Shown: positions 24,983-34,187, numbered from the stretch's first letter. The stretch is 64,000 bases of DNA from Streptomyces sp. MMG1533 (GCF_001279775.1 NZ_LGDG01000001.1:256971-320970), one strand, 5' to 3'. Made by a program: numbers and translations. The notes: generated from the letters alone by a model not told the origin.

Positions 24983-25315
24983 CTAGTCACCGGTGAACCA
25001 CAAGTAGCTGCCCGGCGTCGCCGCACACTCGTCGAGAAGCTCGGCAAGGTCGAGCAGAGCCGCTGTCTGCCGGTCGTCAGTACACCTCTGTGCCAGGGCG
25101 GCGACTTCCTGGCGGGCGACTTGGGCTTCCTGTTCGTTGAACAGCGTGTCGCCGTACGGATCGACCCAGCCGAGCTTGCCCGAGCCATGCCGGTCGAGGG
25201 CGCTCAGCACCCTCGCCAACGCTTCACCATGCTCGTAAGAGCCCCGCAGCAAGGTGTCCCGGGACCGCCCCTTTCGCACGGGTCGCCCCGAGTGCAGTTC
25301 CAGCTCGATCCCCAT
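24983..25315 (-). CDS. Unknown 110-residue protein next to the RHS tip
   Basis: Start ATG at 25315, with AGGAGG directly upstream. The sequence starts MGIELELHSGRPVRKG, has GKLGWVDPYGDTLFNEQEAQ in the centre and ends PGSYLWFTGD. Acidic and helical in the second half. It lies on the opposite strand to the RHS fragment, whereas immunity genes are normally directly downstream on the same strand, so an immunity role is only a possibility. I recognise it only as a protein type seen repeatedly in streptomycetes without a function. Confidence 0.65.
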   Translation of the reverse strand: MGIELELHSGRPVRKGRSRDTLLRGSYEHGEALARVLSALDRHGSGKLGWVDPYGDTLFNEQEAQVARQEVAALAQRCTDDRQTAALLDLAELLDECAATPGSYLWFTGD

Positions 25316-25458
25316 GACGCCTCCTACGGCCCAGGACACCGAATCTTCGCAGAGATCATTTGTCAGACACGACCCAGCAGGTCACAGGCTCATCGCCCCC
25401 CCCACGCAAGCGCAGGTCAGAAAGGCGCGCCAGCTGTACCACGCGGTGAACCGCCTGC

Positions 25459-26568
25459 TCAGAGCGGAGACTCGCGGGCTGGTTCGGTAGCGCCGTCACG
25501 GCTTTCCCGCTTCTCCGACCGGTCACCGGCCCACCCGGGTGGGCGAGCGGTGGTCCGGCGCGGCACCAGAGCGGGGGACAGGCTGACCTGGACCGTGGGT
25601 CTGCTCCGGTCGGTGATCCGTTCCAGGACGAGACGGGCCGCGTTCCTGCCGATCTCGTGGCCCGCCTGGTCGACGCTGGTCAGCGAGATCGGGCCGAGCG
25701 CGGCGAACGTGGTGTTGTCGTAGCCGGCCACCGAGATGTCGTCGGGGACGGACAGCCCGGCTTCGGTCACCGCCTCCAGCACACCCATCGCGACGACGTC
25801 CGCCCCGGCGAACACGGCTGTGGGCGGGTGGGGGCGGTCCAGCAGTTCCTTCGTGCCCAGGTGGCCGCCCTCCTGGGTGTAGCTGGTCGAGACCACGTCG
25901 ATCCACTCCGCGAGCCCGTGGGCCCGCATGGCCTGCCGGTATCCGTCGGCGCGCCGGGCGTTGGGCATCTCCGCGAGGCGTGTCGGGTCGGTTTCGAGGT
26001 GCTCGATGTGGGCGATCCGCCGATGCCCCAGACCGGCGAGGTGGCCGACGACCAGAAAGGCGCCCTCGACGTCGTCGTTGACCACGGTGTCGTACGCCGG
26101 AGAGGACCCGTGGCGACCGACGACGACGGTCGGCACGGCGGAGGCCACCCGCTCGAGGTGGGGGCGAGGGGAGACGGGGGCGATCAGGATCAGGGCGTCC
26201 ATACCGCGGTCGATCATCGCCTCGGTGATCCGGGCCTCGGCCTTCTCGCCGTTGCAGCCGGGCCCCAGCAGCACTTGGTACTCCGTGTCCTCCAGCGCAT
26301 GGGTGATGCCGTCGAGGACCTCGGGGAAGAAGGGGTTGCGGATGTCGGGCAGCATCACGCCGATGGTGTACGTCTGCCCACGCAGTCCCCTGGCACCCGC
26401 GTGCGGCCGGTAGCCGAGCTCGTCGATCGCACGGCGCACCTTCGCCCGCATCTCGGGGCTCGCTCCGTAGGCGTTGCGCAGCACCTTGGACACGGCGGTC
26501 GTGGAGACCTGGGCGTGACGCGCGACATCGACGATGGTGACGCGGCGGCGTGGTGCTGGCGGCTCCAT
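25459..26568 (-). CDS. LacI-family transcriptional regulator
   Basis: 369 residues from the ATG at 26568 (AGAGG upstream). The HTH is at about 10-30 (VTIVDVARHAQVSTTAVSKVLRN) and the hinge around 50-60. The periplasmic-binding-protein-like domain includes YTIGVMLPDIRNPFFPEVLDGI and DDISVAGYDNTTFAALGPISLTSVDQ. It is divergent from a secreted rhamnosidase gene; three AACGTT-centred palindromes lie in the shared region, so it is probably a local repressor relieved by rhamnose or a rhamnoside. Confidence 0.9.
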   Translation of the reverse strand: MEPPAPRRRVTIVDVARHAQVSTTAVSKVLRNAYGASPEMRAKVRRAIDELGYRPHAGARGLRGQTYTIGVMLPDIRNPFFPEVLDGITHALEDTEYQVLLGPGCNGEKAEARITEAMIDRGMDALILIAPVSPRPHLERVASAVPTVVVGRHGSSPAYDTVVNDDVEGAFLVVGHLAGLGHRRIAHIEHLETDPTRLAEMPNARRADGYRQAMRAHGLAEWIDVVSTSYTQEGGHLGTKELLDRPHPPTAVFAGADVVAMGVLEAVTEAGLSVPDDISVAGYDNTTFAALGPISLTSVDQAGHEIGRNAARLVLERITDRSRPTVQVSLSPALVPRRTTARPPGWAGDRSEKRESRDGATEPARESPL

Positions 26569-26586
26569 CCGGTTCCTCTCCCGTCG

Positions 26587-26598
26587 GGAAACGTTGCC
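26587..26598. promoter_or_regulatory. LacI-type operator in the regulator's own leader
   Basis: GGAAACGTTGCC, symmetric at 10 of 12 bases, 18 bases upstream of the LacI start. It shares the AACGTT centre with two larger sites to the right. Confidence 0.55.
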
Positions 26599-26744
26599 GC
26601 CGAGTGTACGGATCAACCCTGCTGCTCAGTCGGTGCTCGGCAAGGGCCGGGCGAGGTCCGGGCAGGGGTACTTCCGTAGCAACTGTCCAGCGTGCGCGGC
26701 ATCTTGACGTCACGCGGGACGCTCTCTAGGGTCTGGCCACACCC

Positions 26745-26764
26745 GGTGGGCAACGTTATCCACC
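26745..26764. promoter_or_regulatory. LacI-type operator, central site
   Basis: GGTGGGCAACGTTATCCACC: arms GGTGG/CCACC around an AACGTT centre, 8 of 10 pairs symmetric. It lies in the 399-base divergent region between the LacI and rhamnosidase genes. Confidence 0.55.
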
Positions 26765-26877
26765 GGCGCCCGGATGCCTTCCCGACCCGAAGAACGACAA
26801 GCCACCCCGGTTCGACGAAGCCGACAGGCAGGCGCACGTCCCCGCCTCCCGCTCGACGGAGGCCAGATCCAGCAGTC

Positions 26878-26897
26878 CTCTTGAAACGTTTCATGAG
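26878..26897. promoter_or_regulatory. LacI-type operator, rhamnosidase-proximal site
   Basis: CTCTTGAAACGTTTCATGAG: the inner TGAAACGTTTCA is a perfect 12-base palindrome, and CTC/GAG extend the symmetry. It is the best of the three sites and lies about 70 bases upstream of the rhamnosidase start. Confidence 0.7.
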
Positions 26898-26967
26898 AGG
26901 AGCGCCGACCGCAGAGCCGGCTCCTGACCGCCCCTGGAACACGTGTGAAGACCGAAGGGATGAAGGT

Positions 26968-29900
26968 GTGAGCGATGCACAACACGACGAAGACGGCACG
27001 GACCGTGAGGCCGAGAACAACGGCCGTCGCGGCGGACGGGGCAAGGGAGTCCGCCGTCGGAGCGTGCTCGCGGCGTCGGCGGTCGCCGTGCCGGTAGTGG
27101 CCGGAGCCATGGGCGGCGGAGGCACCGCGCACGCGGCATCCTCCCGCCGCAAGGAGCAGGCCGCGGTGTCCGGGCTGACCGCAGAACACCGCACGGCCCC
27201 CCTGGGCGTGGACGCCGCCCGGCCGCGCCTCGGCTGGCGCATGCGGTCGTCGGCCCGAGGCCGCGGCCAAGGGGCGTACCAGATCCTCGTGGCGAGCTCG
27301 GCCGACAGACTGACGCCGGCCCGAGCGGACGTCTGGAACAGCGGCCGCATCCGCTCCTCCGATTCCGTGGCCGTCCGCTACGCGGGCAGGCCGCTGCGCG
27401 CCTCGACCCGCTATCACTGGACCGTCACCGTCTGGGACGCCGAAGGCCGCGCGGTCGGTACCGCATCCCCCTCCGTCTTCGAGACCGGCCTCATGAGCAC
27501 CGACGGCGTGGCCGGTTGGGACGGCGCGCAGTGGATCGGGATGAAGGGGAAGGCTCCCGACTCGGCCGGCGCACCGATGCTGCGGAAGGAGGAACACCTC
27601 AGGGCATCGGGGCCCGCGGTCCGCGAGGCCCGGCTGTACGTCTCGGCCCTCGGCGTGTACGACGCGTACGTCAACGGACACCACCTGACCGTGCCGCAGG
27701 ACGGCGGCACCACCATCGAGCTGCTGCCCCCGGGCTGGACCAACTACGACGCGCGCCTCAACTACCTGACCTACGACGTCACGGAGCTCGTGAGGCGGGA
27801 GCGGGTGCTCACTCTCGCCGTCGTCCTGGGCAACGGCTGGTACAACGGCCGCGTCTCCGAAGGCAGTACGTACTACGCGGAGGACGGCAACGCCCTGGCG
27901 GTCAAGGCGAGGCTGCTGATCCGGTACGCCGACGGGACGTCGCAGACGGTCGTCTCCACGCCGGAGGGCGGCTGGAAGGCCACGGACACCGGCCCTTACC
28001 GCGCCGACGACATCTACGACGGCCAGACCTACGACGCCCGGATGGAGCTGCCGGGCTGGACCGCGCACGGGTTCGACGACTCCGCATGGTCGGACGTGGA
28101 ACGCGTCGCCTTCGAGGACAAGTACCCGGACGTGCGACTCCTCGCCTACCCGGGCGAGACCGCACGCCTGATGTCGAAGTGGGACCGCCGACCGCGGTCG
28201 ATCACCGTCGCGACCGGAGTGACCGGACAGGACGGCAGCCCGGGCGGCAGGGGGCGCATCGTCGTGGACCCCGCCCGGACGGTGACCGATCCCGCGAAGG
28301 CGGCCTCCGCCCCGGTCACGATCGGCAGTGGCGAGACCGCCGTGTTCGACCTCGGCCAGAACATGGTCGGGGTGGCCCGCTACGGCCTGCGCGGCCCGGC
28401 CGGAGCCCGGGTCGAGTTCCGGTTCGGCGAGATGCTCAACGACGACAGCGCCGGCGCGGACGGCCCCGAGGGCTCCGTCTACCGGGCCAACCTCCGCAGC
28501 GCCAAGGCCACCAGCACGTACGTCCTGAAGGGCGACCGGCACGGCGAGACCCATCAGGACTCCCTGACCTTCTACGGCTTCCGGTACGTGTCCGTCACCG
28601 CGACGGACACCGTCACGATCACCGGCCTGACCGGAAAGGTCGCCACGTCCGCGATCCGTGAGATCGGCACCGTCACCACCAACGATCCCGACGTCAACAA
28701 ACTGGCGGGCAACATACGGTGGGGCCAGCGCGGCAACTACCTCTGGGTGCCCACCGACTGCCCGCAGCGCGACGAACGCCTCGGCTGGACCGGCGACACG
28801 CAGGTCTTCTCCACGACCGGCCTGTACAACGCGGACGCGGGTGTCTTCCTCAGCCACTTCCAGGACACCGTCGTCGACTCCCAGGTCATCTACGGCATGG
28901 ACAAGGCGCAGTTCACCGGAGTCGCCCCCGGCGGGAGGTACAACTGGCCCGGCGGCGGGAGCGGTTGGGCGGACTGCGGTGTCATCGTGCCGTGGACCGT
29001 GTGGCAGATGACCGGTGACGCGGCCGTCGTCGAGGACAGCTGGCCCGCGATGACCCGCTACCTGGACTGGATCCGGCAGCAGACCGGCGACACCTACGCC
29101 GGACAGGGATCCCTCACCGGCGACTGGCTGGCGCCGCAGAAGACCAGTGCCCAGCTCATGAGCGACGTCTACTACGGCTATGCCGCGCGGCTGATGGCGC
29201 AGATGGCCCGAGCGATCGGCAAGGCGGCTCAGGGGGAGGCGTACGAGCAGCTCTTCGGACGCATCAAGCAGGCGTTCATCACCAAGTACCTGAACACCGA
29301 GGGCGGCACGGTCACGGTGAAGTCCAGCCTCGGCGACGCCTCCCCGATCGAGCCGGGCGCCGACCCGAACCAGAAGACGGAGGACAACAGCCAGTCGGCG
29401 CTGCTGTGGGTCCTGAAGCTCGGCTTCTACGAGTCCGAGGCCCAACGCCGCACGCTCGTCGGGCTGTTGGCGGACAACATCGGCAACGACGCGGCCTACA
29501 AGGCCGCGCATCCGAACAGCAGCCGGGTCAGGTACGCCGAGAACACCCTGTCCGTCGGCTTCCTCGGCGTCAACGTCCTCGCCCCCGTCCTCACCGAGGA
29601 GGGCCGCGCGGACCTGGCGTACAAGCTGCTGCACCAGGACGCGCTGCCGTCCTGGCTGTACTCGGTGAAGAACGGTGCCACCACCGTCTGGGAGCGCTGG
29701 AACTCCTACTCCGATGACGCCGGCTTCGGCCCGGTGAGCATGAACTCCTTCAACCACTACGCCTACGGCGCGATCATGGAGTGGATGTACGCGTACATGG
29801 CCGGCATCGCCCGCGACCCGGACAGCCCCGGCTTCAAGCGCTTCCTGCTGCAACCCCACATCGATCCCACCGGCAGGATCACGCAGGTGTCCGGCTCGTA

Positions 29901-30153
29901 CGAGTCGCCGTACGGCGAGATCAGAAGCGAATGGGCCGTCGACGACGCGGGCCGGACCCTGGTGTACGACGCGGTCGTGCCCGCGAACAGCGAGGCGACC
30001 CTGCGCCTTCCGGCCGCCTGGGCCGATGCGGTCCGTGAGGGACGCATTCCCCTGGCGCGAGCGGACGGCGTGCGTTTCCTCGGCCACGCGGACGGGGCGT
30101 CCTCGTACCGGCTCCCGTCCGGCCGGTACCACCTGACCGCTCGGCTCCACTGA
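26968..30153 (+). CDS. Secreted alpha-L-rhamnosidase, glycoside hydrolase family 78
   Basis: 1061 residues from the GTG at 26968 (AAGGGA 7 bases upstream). A twin-arginine signal (VRRRSVLAASAVAVPVVAG) is followed by AHAA. VSGLTAEHRTAPLGVDAARPRLGW is the N-terminal domain. The carbohydrate-binding GH78 N domain (VNGHHL, PPGWTNYDARLNYLTYDVT) and the (alpha/alpha)6 catalytic domain follow, with TDCPQRDERLGWTGDTQ carrying the acidic catalytic region. TTVWERWNSY and the final beta-sandwich complete a full-length enzyme. It releases alpha-L-rhamnose from plant glycosides or polysaccharides outside the cell. Its gene faces the LacI regulator; a strong hairpin follows the stop. Confidence 0.93.
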   Translation: MSDAQHDEDGTDREAENNGRRGGRGKGVRRRSVLAASAVAVPVVAGAMGGGGTAHAASSRRKEQAAVSGLTAEHRTAPLGVDAARPRLGWRMRSSARGRGQGAYQILVASSADRLTPARADVWNSGRIRSSDSVAVRYAGRPLRASTRYHWTVTVWDAEGRAVGTASPSVFETGLMSTDGVAGWDGAQWIGMKGKAPDSAGAPMLRKEEHLRASGPAVREARLYVSALGVYDAYVNGHHLTVPQDGGTTIELLPPGWTNYDARLNYLTYDVTELVRRERVLTLAVVLGNGWYNGRVSEGSTYYAEDGNALAVKARLLIRYADGTSQTVVSTPEGGWKATDTGPYRADDIYDGQTYDARMELPGWTAHGFDDSAWSDVERVAFEDKYPDVRLLAYPGETARLMSKWDRRPRSITVATGVTGQDGSPGGRGRIVVDPARTVTDPAKAASAPVTIGSGETAVFDLGQNMVGVARYGLRGPAGARVEFRFGEMLNDDSAGADGPEGSVYRANLRSAKATSTYVLKGDRHGETHQDSLTFYGFRYVSVTATDTVTITGLTGKVATSAIREIGTVTTNDPDVNKLAGNIRWGQRGNYLWVPTDCPQRDERLGWTGDTQVFSTTGLYNADAGVFLSHFQDTVVDSQVIYGMDKAQFTGVAPGGRYNWPGGGSGWADCGVIVPWTVWQMTGDAAVVEDSWPAMTRYLDWIRQQTGDTYAGQGSLTGDWLAPQKTSAQLMSDVYYGYAARLMAQMARAIGKAAQGEAYEQLFGRIKQAFITKYLNTEGGTVTVKSSLGDASPIEPGADPNQKTEDNSQSALLWVLKLGFYESEAQRRTLVGLLADNIGNDAAYKAAHPNSSRVRYAENTLSVGFLGVNVLAPVLTEEGRADLAYKLLHQDALPSWLYSVKNGATTVWERWNSYSDDAGFGPVSMNSFNHYAYGAIMEWMYAYMAGIARDPDSPGFKRFLLQPHIDPTGRITQVSGSYESPYGEIRSEWAVDDAGRTLVYDAVVPANSEATLRLPAAWADAVREGRIPLARADGVRFLGHADGASSYRLPSGRYHLTARLH

Positions 30154-30172
30154 GAGCGGACGCAGAGCGAGG

Positions 30173-30220
30173 AACTCACCGGTCTGCGGTACCGGCGGAG
30201 GCACCGCAGACCGGTGAGTT
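30173..30220. terminator. Perfect 18-bp inverted repeat after the rhamnosidase gene
   Basis: Arms 30173-30190 (starting AACTCACCGGTC) and 30203-30220 (ending GACCGGTGAGTT) pair perfectly around a 12-base loop. AGCG/CGCT and GACGC/GCGTC extend the stem outward with small bulges. It starts 20 bases after the stop and lacks a T-run. Terminator function is likely, though the repeat also borders a decayed stretch and could be a relic end. Confidence 0.6.
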
Positions 30221-30231
30221 CGCTGCGTCGG

Positions 30232-30280
30232 GGGCGGCGGCCGAAGCGGTCGGAGAGCAGGCCGCCGAGCGGCTGGAGCA
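30232..30280. repeat. 49-bp exact copy of part of the downstream transporter gene
   Basis: Bases 30232-30280 are identical to 30988-31036, which encode the minus-strand segment LQPLGGLLSDRFGRRP of the MHS transporter. Sequence on both sides is unrelated. It marks a partial duplication left in a decayed region. Confidence 0.85.
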
Positions 30281-30416
30281 TGTACACGGGCGCCGAGGTG
30301 GTGCGAGAGGTCGCGGACAGTCTCACCGACCTGACGCCCGGCATGTTCCACGCCCTGGCCTTCGGCGAGGACGCCGATCGCCCTCGCACTGGAAGGACGC
30401 GGTCAGGCCCATCGAC

Positions 30417-30632
30417 GTGGAACTCACCATCGACGAAACGGTCTTCGCCCAGCAGCAGTCCTACATGACCGAACTGGGTACGGGCATCGTGGACTGGGCG
30501 GGGTGGTCGGAGGCGATGGCTCGAACCCCTGGTGCGGAAACCGTGCTCATCGAACTGGACGAGGCGGCCGACCCCGTGGCCGCGCTGCGGGCGGGAAAGG
30601 CCGTGGCGCAGCAGTGGACCTCAGCGCCGTAG
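30417..30632 (+). pseudogene. Remnant reading frame of unknown origin
   Basis: A 71-residue frame from GTG (VELTIDETVFAQQQSYMTEL, then DWAGWSEAMARTPGAETVLIELDEAADPVAAL). Coding-like sequence extends upstream in the same frame (HWKDAVRPIDVELTI), while the preceding plausible peptide (EVVREVADSLTDLTPGMFHALAF, 30288-30370) is in another frame, so the region looks frameshifted. No ribosome site is apparent. The 3' end overlaps the transporter gene by 12 bases. I do not recognise the family. Confidence 0.4.
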
Positions 30633-31907
30633 CTCCGTGTGGGCCGTCTCCGGCAGTCGCAGATACACCAGCGAGGACACGAGGCAGAGGACGGCGACGT
30701 ACCACGGGAAGAGTCCGGTGTGGCCCAACTCCTTGAAGAGCGTGCCCACATACGGTGCCGTACCGCCGAACAACGCCACCGTCAGCGAGTAGGGAAACCC
30801 GATGCCGGCCGCGCGCACCCGCGGCGGGAACACCTCGGCGTTCACCGCCGCGCTGATCGAGGTGAACCCGGTCAGCAGCACCATGCCCGCGCACTGCACG
30901 AGCAGCAGGACCGCGAACGAGTCGCGCAGGGCGTGCAGCAGCGGCACGCTCAGCAGGGCGAAGCCGAGGCCGAAGAAGAGGAGCAGCGGGCGGCGGCCGA
31001 AGCGGTCGGAGAGCAGGCCGCCGAGCGGCTGGAGCAGGCCGAAGAAGGCGAGCGAGATCGTGCCCGCGAGCAGTGCGTCCGACTTGTCGATGCCGGCGTT
31101 GAGTTCGGCGTACGTCGGCAGGTAGGAGGTCCAGGTGTAGTACGCGATCGTGCCGCCCGCCGTGATCCCGCAGATCAGCAGGGACTCGCGCGGATGGCGG
31201 CGCAGCGCCTCCAACAGGCCGGGGCGCGGCGCCTGTTGCTGCTCCTGGCTGCGGGTCTCCTGCGCACCCTGCCGGATCCAGAAGCCGACCAGGCTGAGCA
31301 CGGCCCCGACGACGAAGGGGATCCGCCAGCCCCAGCCGTTCATCTGCCCCTCGCTCAGCGTGTCCACCAGCAGGGTGGCGAGGCCGGACGCGACGAGCTG
31401 CCCGGCGGTCGTCGACACGTACTGGAAGCTGGAGAACAGTCCACGCCGGCCCGGGCCCGCCGACTCGACCAGGAAGGTCGTCGAGGCGGCGAACTCCCCG
31501 CCCACCGACAGCCCCTGGAGCAGCCGCGCGAGGACCAGGGTCACCGGAGCGAGGACGCCGACCGCCTCGTACGTCGGCGTCAGCCCGACCAGCAGACTGC
31601 TGCCGCCCATCAGCAGGATGGTGACCGTCAGCGCCGCGCGCCGCCCCTGCCGGTCCGCGATCGCGCCCATCAGCAGCCCGCCGACCGGCCGCATGAAGAA
31701 ACCCACCGCGAACACCGCGAAGGTCGACAGCAGCGGCACCAGCGAGTTGTCCGCGCTCCTGGGGAAGACCTCGGCGGCGATGTAGGTGGCCAGAAACGTG
31801 TAGGCGTACCAGTCGTACCACTCCACGGCGTTGCCCACGGAGGCGGCGAGGAGCTGGCGTACGGGCCGTTTCGTCGGCGTGGACGCCGAGGTGTGCGTCT
31901 CTGTCAT
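30621..31907 (-). CDS. MHS-family major facilitator (ProP/KgtP-like) transporter
   Basis: 428 residues from the ATG at 31907. Twelve hydrophobic segments. The N-terminal region RQLLAASVGNAVEWYDWYAYTFLATYIA and the cytoplasmic-loop motif GAIADRQGRRAAL identify the metabolite:H+ symporter family, and GLLSDRFGRRPLLLF is the second-half repeat. Members carry dicarboxylates, betaine, proline or aromatic acids with protons. The substrate is unknown here. A 49-base piece of this gene is duplicated upstream (30232-30280). Confidence 0.9.
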   Translation of the reverse strand: MTETHTSASTPTKRPVRQLLAASVGNAVEWYDWYAYTFLATYIAAEVFPRSADNSLVPLLSTFAVFAVGFFMRPVGGLLMGAIADRQGRRAALTVTILLMGGSSLLVGLTPTYEAVGVLAPVTLVLARLLQGLSVGGEFAASTTFLVESAGPGRRGLFSSFQYVSTTAGQLVASGLATLLVDTLSEGQMNGWGWRIPFVVGAVLSLVGFWIRQGAQETRSQEQQQAPRPGLLEALRRHPRESLLICGITAGGTIAYYTWTSYLPTYAELNAGIDKSDALLAGTISLAFFGLLQPLGGLLSDRFGRRPLLLFFGLGFALLSVPLLHALRDSFAVLLLVQCAGMVLLTGFTSISAAVNAEVFPPRVRAAGIGFPYSLTVALFGGTAPYVGTLFKELGHTGLFPWYVAVLCLVSSLVYLRLPETAHTELRR

Positions 31908-32071
31908 GATCGCGACCATCCCCCCACTCCGGCCCCGGCACACCCCCCGTACCGACGACTTTCACATCAACGCCACCAGACCCTTCCCTGACGTTTGGTG
32001 CTCTTGGAACACTCCTTTCGCGCGTATTCCGTCATGTTCCGGCCATCCGTACCAGGATGAGAGGCCCACTC

Positions 32072-34123
32072 ATGCCCGACGTCAACAGGCGCCGATTCCT
32101 TCAGCTCACCGGCGCCACCACGGCGTTCACCGCGCTGTCCAACAGCATCCAGCGTGCCGCCGCGCTCCCGGCCCACCACCGCACGGGGACGATCGAGGAC
32201 GTCGAGCACATCGTCGTCCTGATGCAGGAGAACCGTTCTTTCGACCACTACTTCGGATCGCTCAGAGGTGTACGCGGCTTCGGAGACCCCCGTCCGGTCA
32301 CCCTCCGGAACGGCAAGTCGGTCTGGCACCAGTCGGACGGCACGAAGGACGTCCTCCCCTTCCACCCCGACGCGGACGACCTGGGCATGGCCTTCCTCCA
32401 GGACCTCCCGCACGGCTGGAACGACGGCCACGCCGCCTTCAACGCGGGCAAGTACGACAAGTGGGTGCCGTCCAAGGGCGCCACGACCATGGCGTTCCTG
32501 AACCGCGGGGACATCCCCTTCCACTACGCGCTCGCCGACTCCTTCACCATCTGCGACGCCTACCACTGCTCGTTCATCGGCTCCACCGACCCGAACCGCT
32601 ACTACATGTGGACCGGCTACACGGGCAACGACGGCACGGGCGGCGGCCCGGTCCTCGGCAACGACGAGGTCGGCTACGGCTGGACGACGTATCCCGAGCG
32701 CCTGGAGAAGGCCGGGATCTCCTGGAAGATCTACCAGGACGTCGGCGACGGCCTCGACGCGGACGGCAGCTGGGGCTGGATCGAGGACGCCTACCGCGGC
32801 AACTACGGCGACAACTCGCTCCTCTACTTCAACCAGTACCGGAACGCGAAGCCCGGCGACCCGCTGTACGACAAGGCCCGCACCGGCACCGACCACACCA
32901 AGGGCGAGGGCTACTTCGACCGGCTGAAGGCCGACGTCAAGGGCGGCAAGCTGCCGCAGATCTCCTGGATCGTCGCCCCCGAGGCCTTCACCGAGCACCC
33001 CAACTGGCCCGCGAACTACGGCGCTTGGTACATCGCCCAGGTTCTCGACGCACTGACCTGTGACCCGGCGGTGTGGGCGAAGACGGCCCTGTTCATCACC
33101 TACGACGAGAACGACGGCTTCTTCGACCACCTGGTCCCGCCGTTCCCGCCGGGCTCCGCCGCGCAGGGCAGGTCGACGGTCGACGCCGGGCCCGATCTGT
33201 TCAAGGGCGACGGCAAGAGCGTCGCCGGGCCGTACGGGCTCGGCCAGCGCGTGCCCATGCTGGTCGTCTCGCCCTGGAGCAAGGGCGGGTACGTCTGCTC
33301 CGAGACCCTCGACCACACCTCGATCATCCGGTTCATGGAGAACCGCTTCGGTGTCCACGAGCCGAACATCTCGCCCTGGCGGCGCGCGGTCTGCGGCGAC
33401 CTGACCGCCGCGTTCGACTTCTCCCGCAAGGACACCGGGCCGGTCGCGCTGCCCGACACCGACGGCTACGAGCCGCCGGACCGCGAGCGTCACCCCGACT
33501 ACGTGCCCACCCCGCCCGCCAACCCGTCCCTGCCCCGGCAGGAACGCGGCCTGCGCCGCGCCCGCCCCCTCAAGTACGCCCCGTACGTGGACGGTTCGGT
33601 CGACCCGGCGAACGGGAAGTTCACGCTCACCTTCGCCTCCGGCGCCAAGGCCGGTGCCGCGTTCCTGGTGACCTCCGGCAACCGCACCGACGGCCCCTGG
33701 AGTTACACCACCGAGGCCGGCAAGACGGTCGCGGACGTCTGGAACTCGGCGTACTCGAACGGCTCGTACGACCTGAGCGTGCACGGCCCGAACGGCTTCC
33801 TGCGGGTCTTCAAGGGGCCGAACCAGAACGCCGGACCCGAGGTCACCGCGCGCCACACCGGCGACGACGTGGAGCTGACCTTCACCAACAAGGCCTCCGG
33901 CACGGCGCGGTTGAAGGTCGGCAGTGGATACGGCGACCGGGCCCGGACCTTCACCGTGCGCGCCGGAGCCACCGTGAAGCACACCTTCGGCCTCGCGGTG
34001 AGCAGGCGCTGGTACGACCTGACCGTCACGTCCGAGGCCGACCCGGCGTTCCTGCGGAGGTTCGCGGGACACGTCGAGAACGGGCGCCCGGGCGTCAGCG
34101 ACCCGGCCGTCATGACTGGGTAA
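32072..34123 (+). CDS. Secreted phosphocholine-type phospholipase C
   Basis: 683 residues from the ATG at 32072, with GAGAGG 7 bases upstream. The Tat signal is NRRRFLQLTGATTAFTAL. The catalytic start DVEHIVVLMQENRSFDHYFGSLRGVRGF is diagnostic of non-hemolytic-type phospholipase C/acid phosphatase AcpA-like enzymes. TYDENDGFFDHLVPP and the C-terminal DUF756 repeats (PANGKFTLTFASGAKAGAAFLV and KVGSGYGDRARTFTVRAG) complete the architecture. It hydrolyses phosphatidylcholine or sphingomyelin to phosphocholine outside the cell and supplies phosphate or choline. PHO-box control is possible but no box was clearly identified. Confidence 0.93.
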   Translation: MPDVNRRRFLQLTGATTAFTALSNSIQRAAALPAHHRTGTIEDVEHIVVLMQENRSFDHYFGSLRGVRGFGDPRPVTLRNGKSVWHQSDGTKDVLPFHPDADDLGMAFLQDLPHGWNDGHAAFNAGKYDKWVPSKGATTMAFLNRGDIPFHYALADSFTICDAYHCSFIGSTDPNRYYMWTGYTGNDGTGGGPVLGNDEVGYGWTTYPERLEKAGISWKIYQDVGDGLDADGSWGWIEDAYRGNYGDNSLLYFNQYRNAKPGDPLYDKARTGTDHTKGEGYFDRLKADVKGGKLPQISWIVAPEAFTEHPNWPANYGAWYIAQVLDALTCDPAVWAKTALFITYDENDGFFDHLVPPFPPGSAAQGRSTVDAGPDLFKGDGKSVAGPYGLGQRVPMLVVSPWSKGGYVCSETLDHTSIIRFMENRFGVHEPNISPWRRAVCGDLTAAFDFSRKDTGPVALPDTDGYEPPDRERHPDYVPTPPANPSLPRQERGLRRARPLKYAPYVDGSVDPANGKFTLTFASGAKAGAAFLVTSGNRTDGPWSYTTEAGKTVADVWNSAYSNGSYDLSVHGPNGFLRVFKGPNQNAGPEVTARHTGDDVELTFTNKASGTARLKVGSGYGDRARTFTVRAGATVKHTFGLAVSRRWYDLTVTSEADPAFLRRFAGHVENGRPGVSDPAVMTG

Positions 34124-34164
34124 AGCCTTCCGGAGGGCGCAGGTCCGGGCTGGTCAGCCACCGG

Positions 34165-34170
34165 TAGGCT
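34165..34170 (+). promoter_or_regulatory. Probable -10 element
   Basis: TAGGCT, in the sequence CGGTAGGCTCGGGATAG that is common in streptomycete HrdB promoters, 17 bases before the GTG of the scramblase-like gene. No convincing -35 is visible. Confidence 0.35.
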
Positions 34171-34187
34171 CGGGATAGTGTGCCTCG

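Noticed and set aside
25254..25490. Small plus-strand frame with AQVRKARQLYHAVNRLL, resolvase-helix-like
   Set aside because: Starts antisense inside the 110-residue gene, has no ribosome site or further recombinase motif; too little to call a gene or mobile-element relic.
26710..30351. A 1213-codon open frame on the minus strand
   Set aside because: It mirrors the rhamnosidase gene and has a low-complexity, Arg/Gly/Val-rich translation with no recognisable domain.
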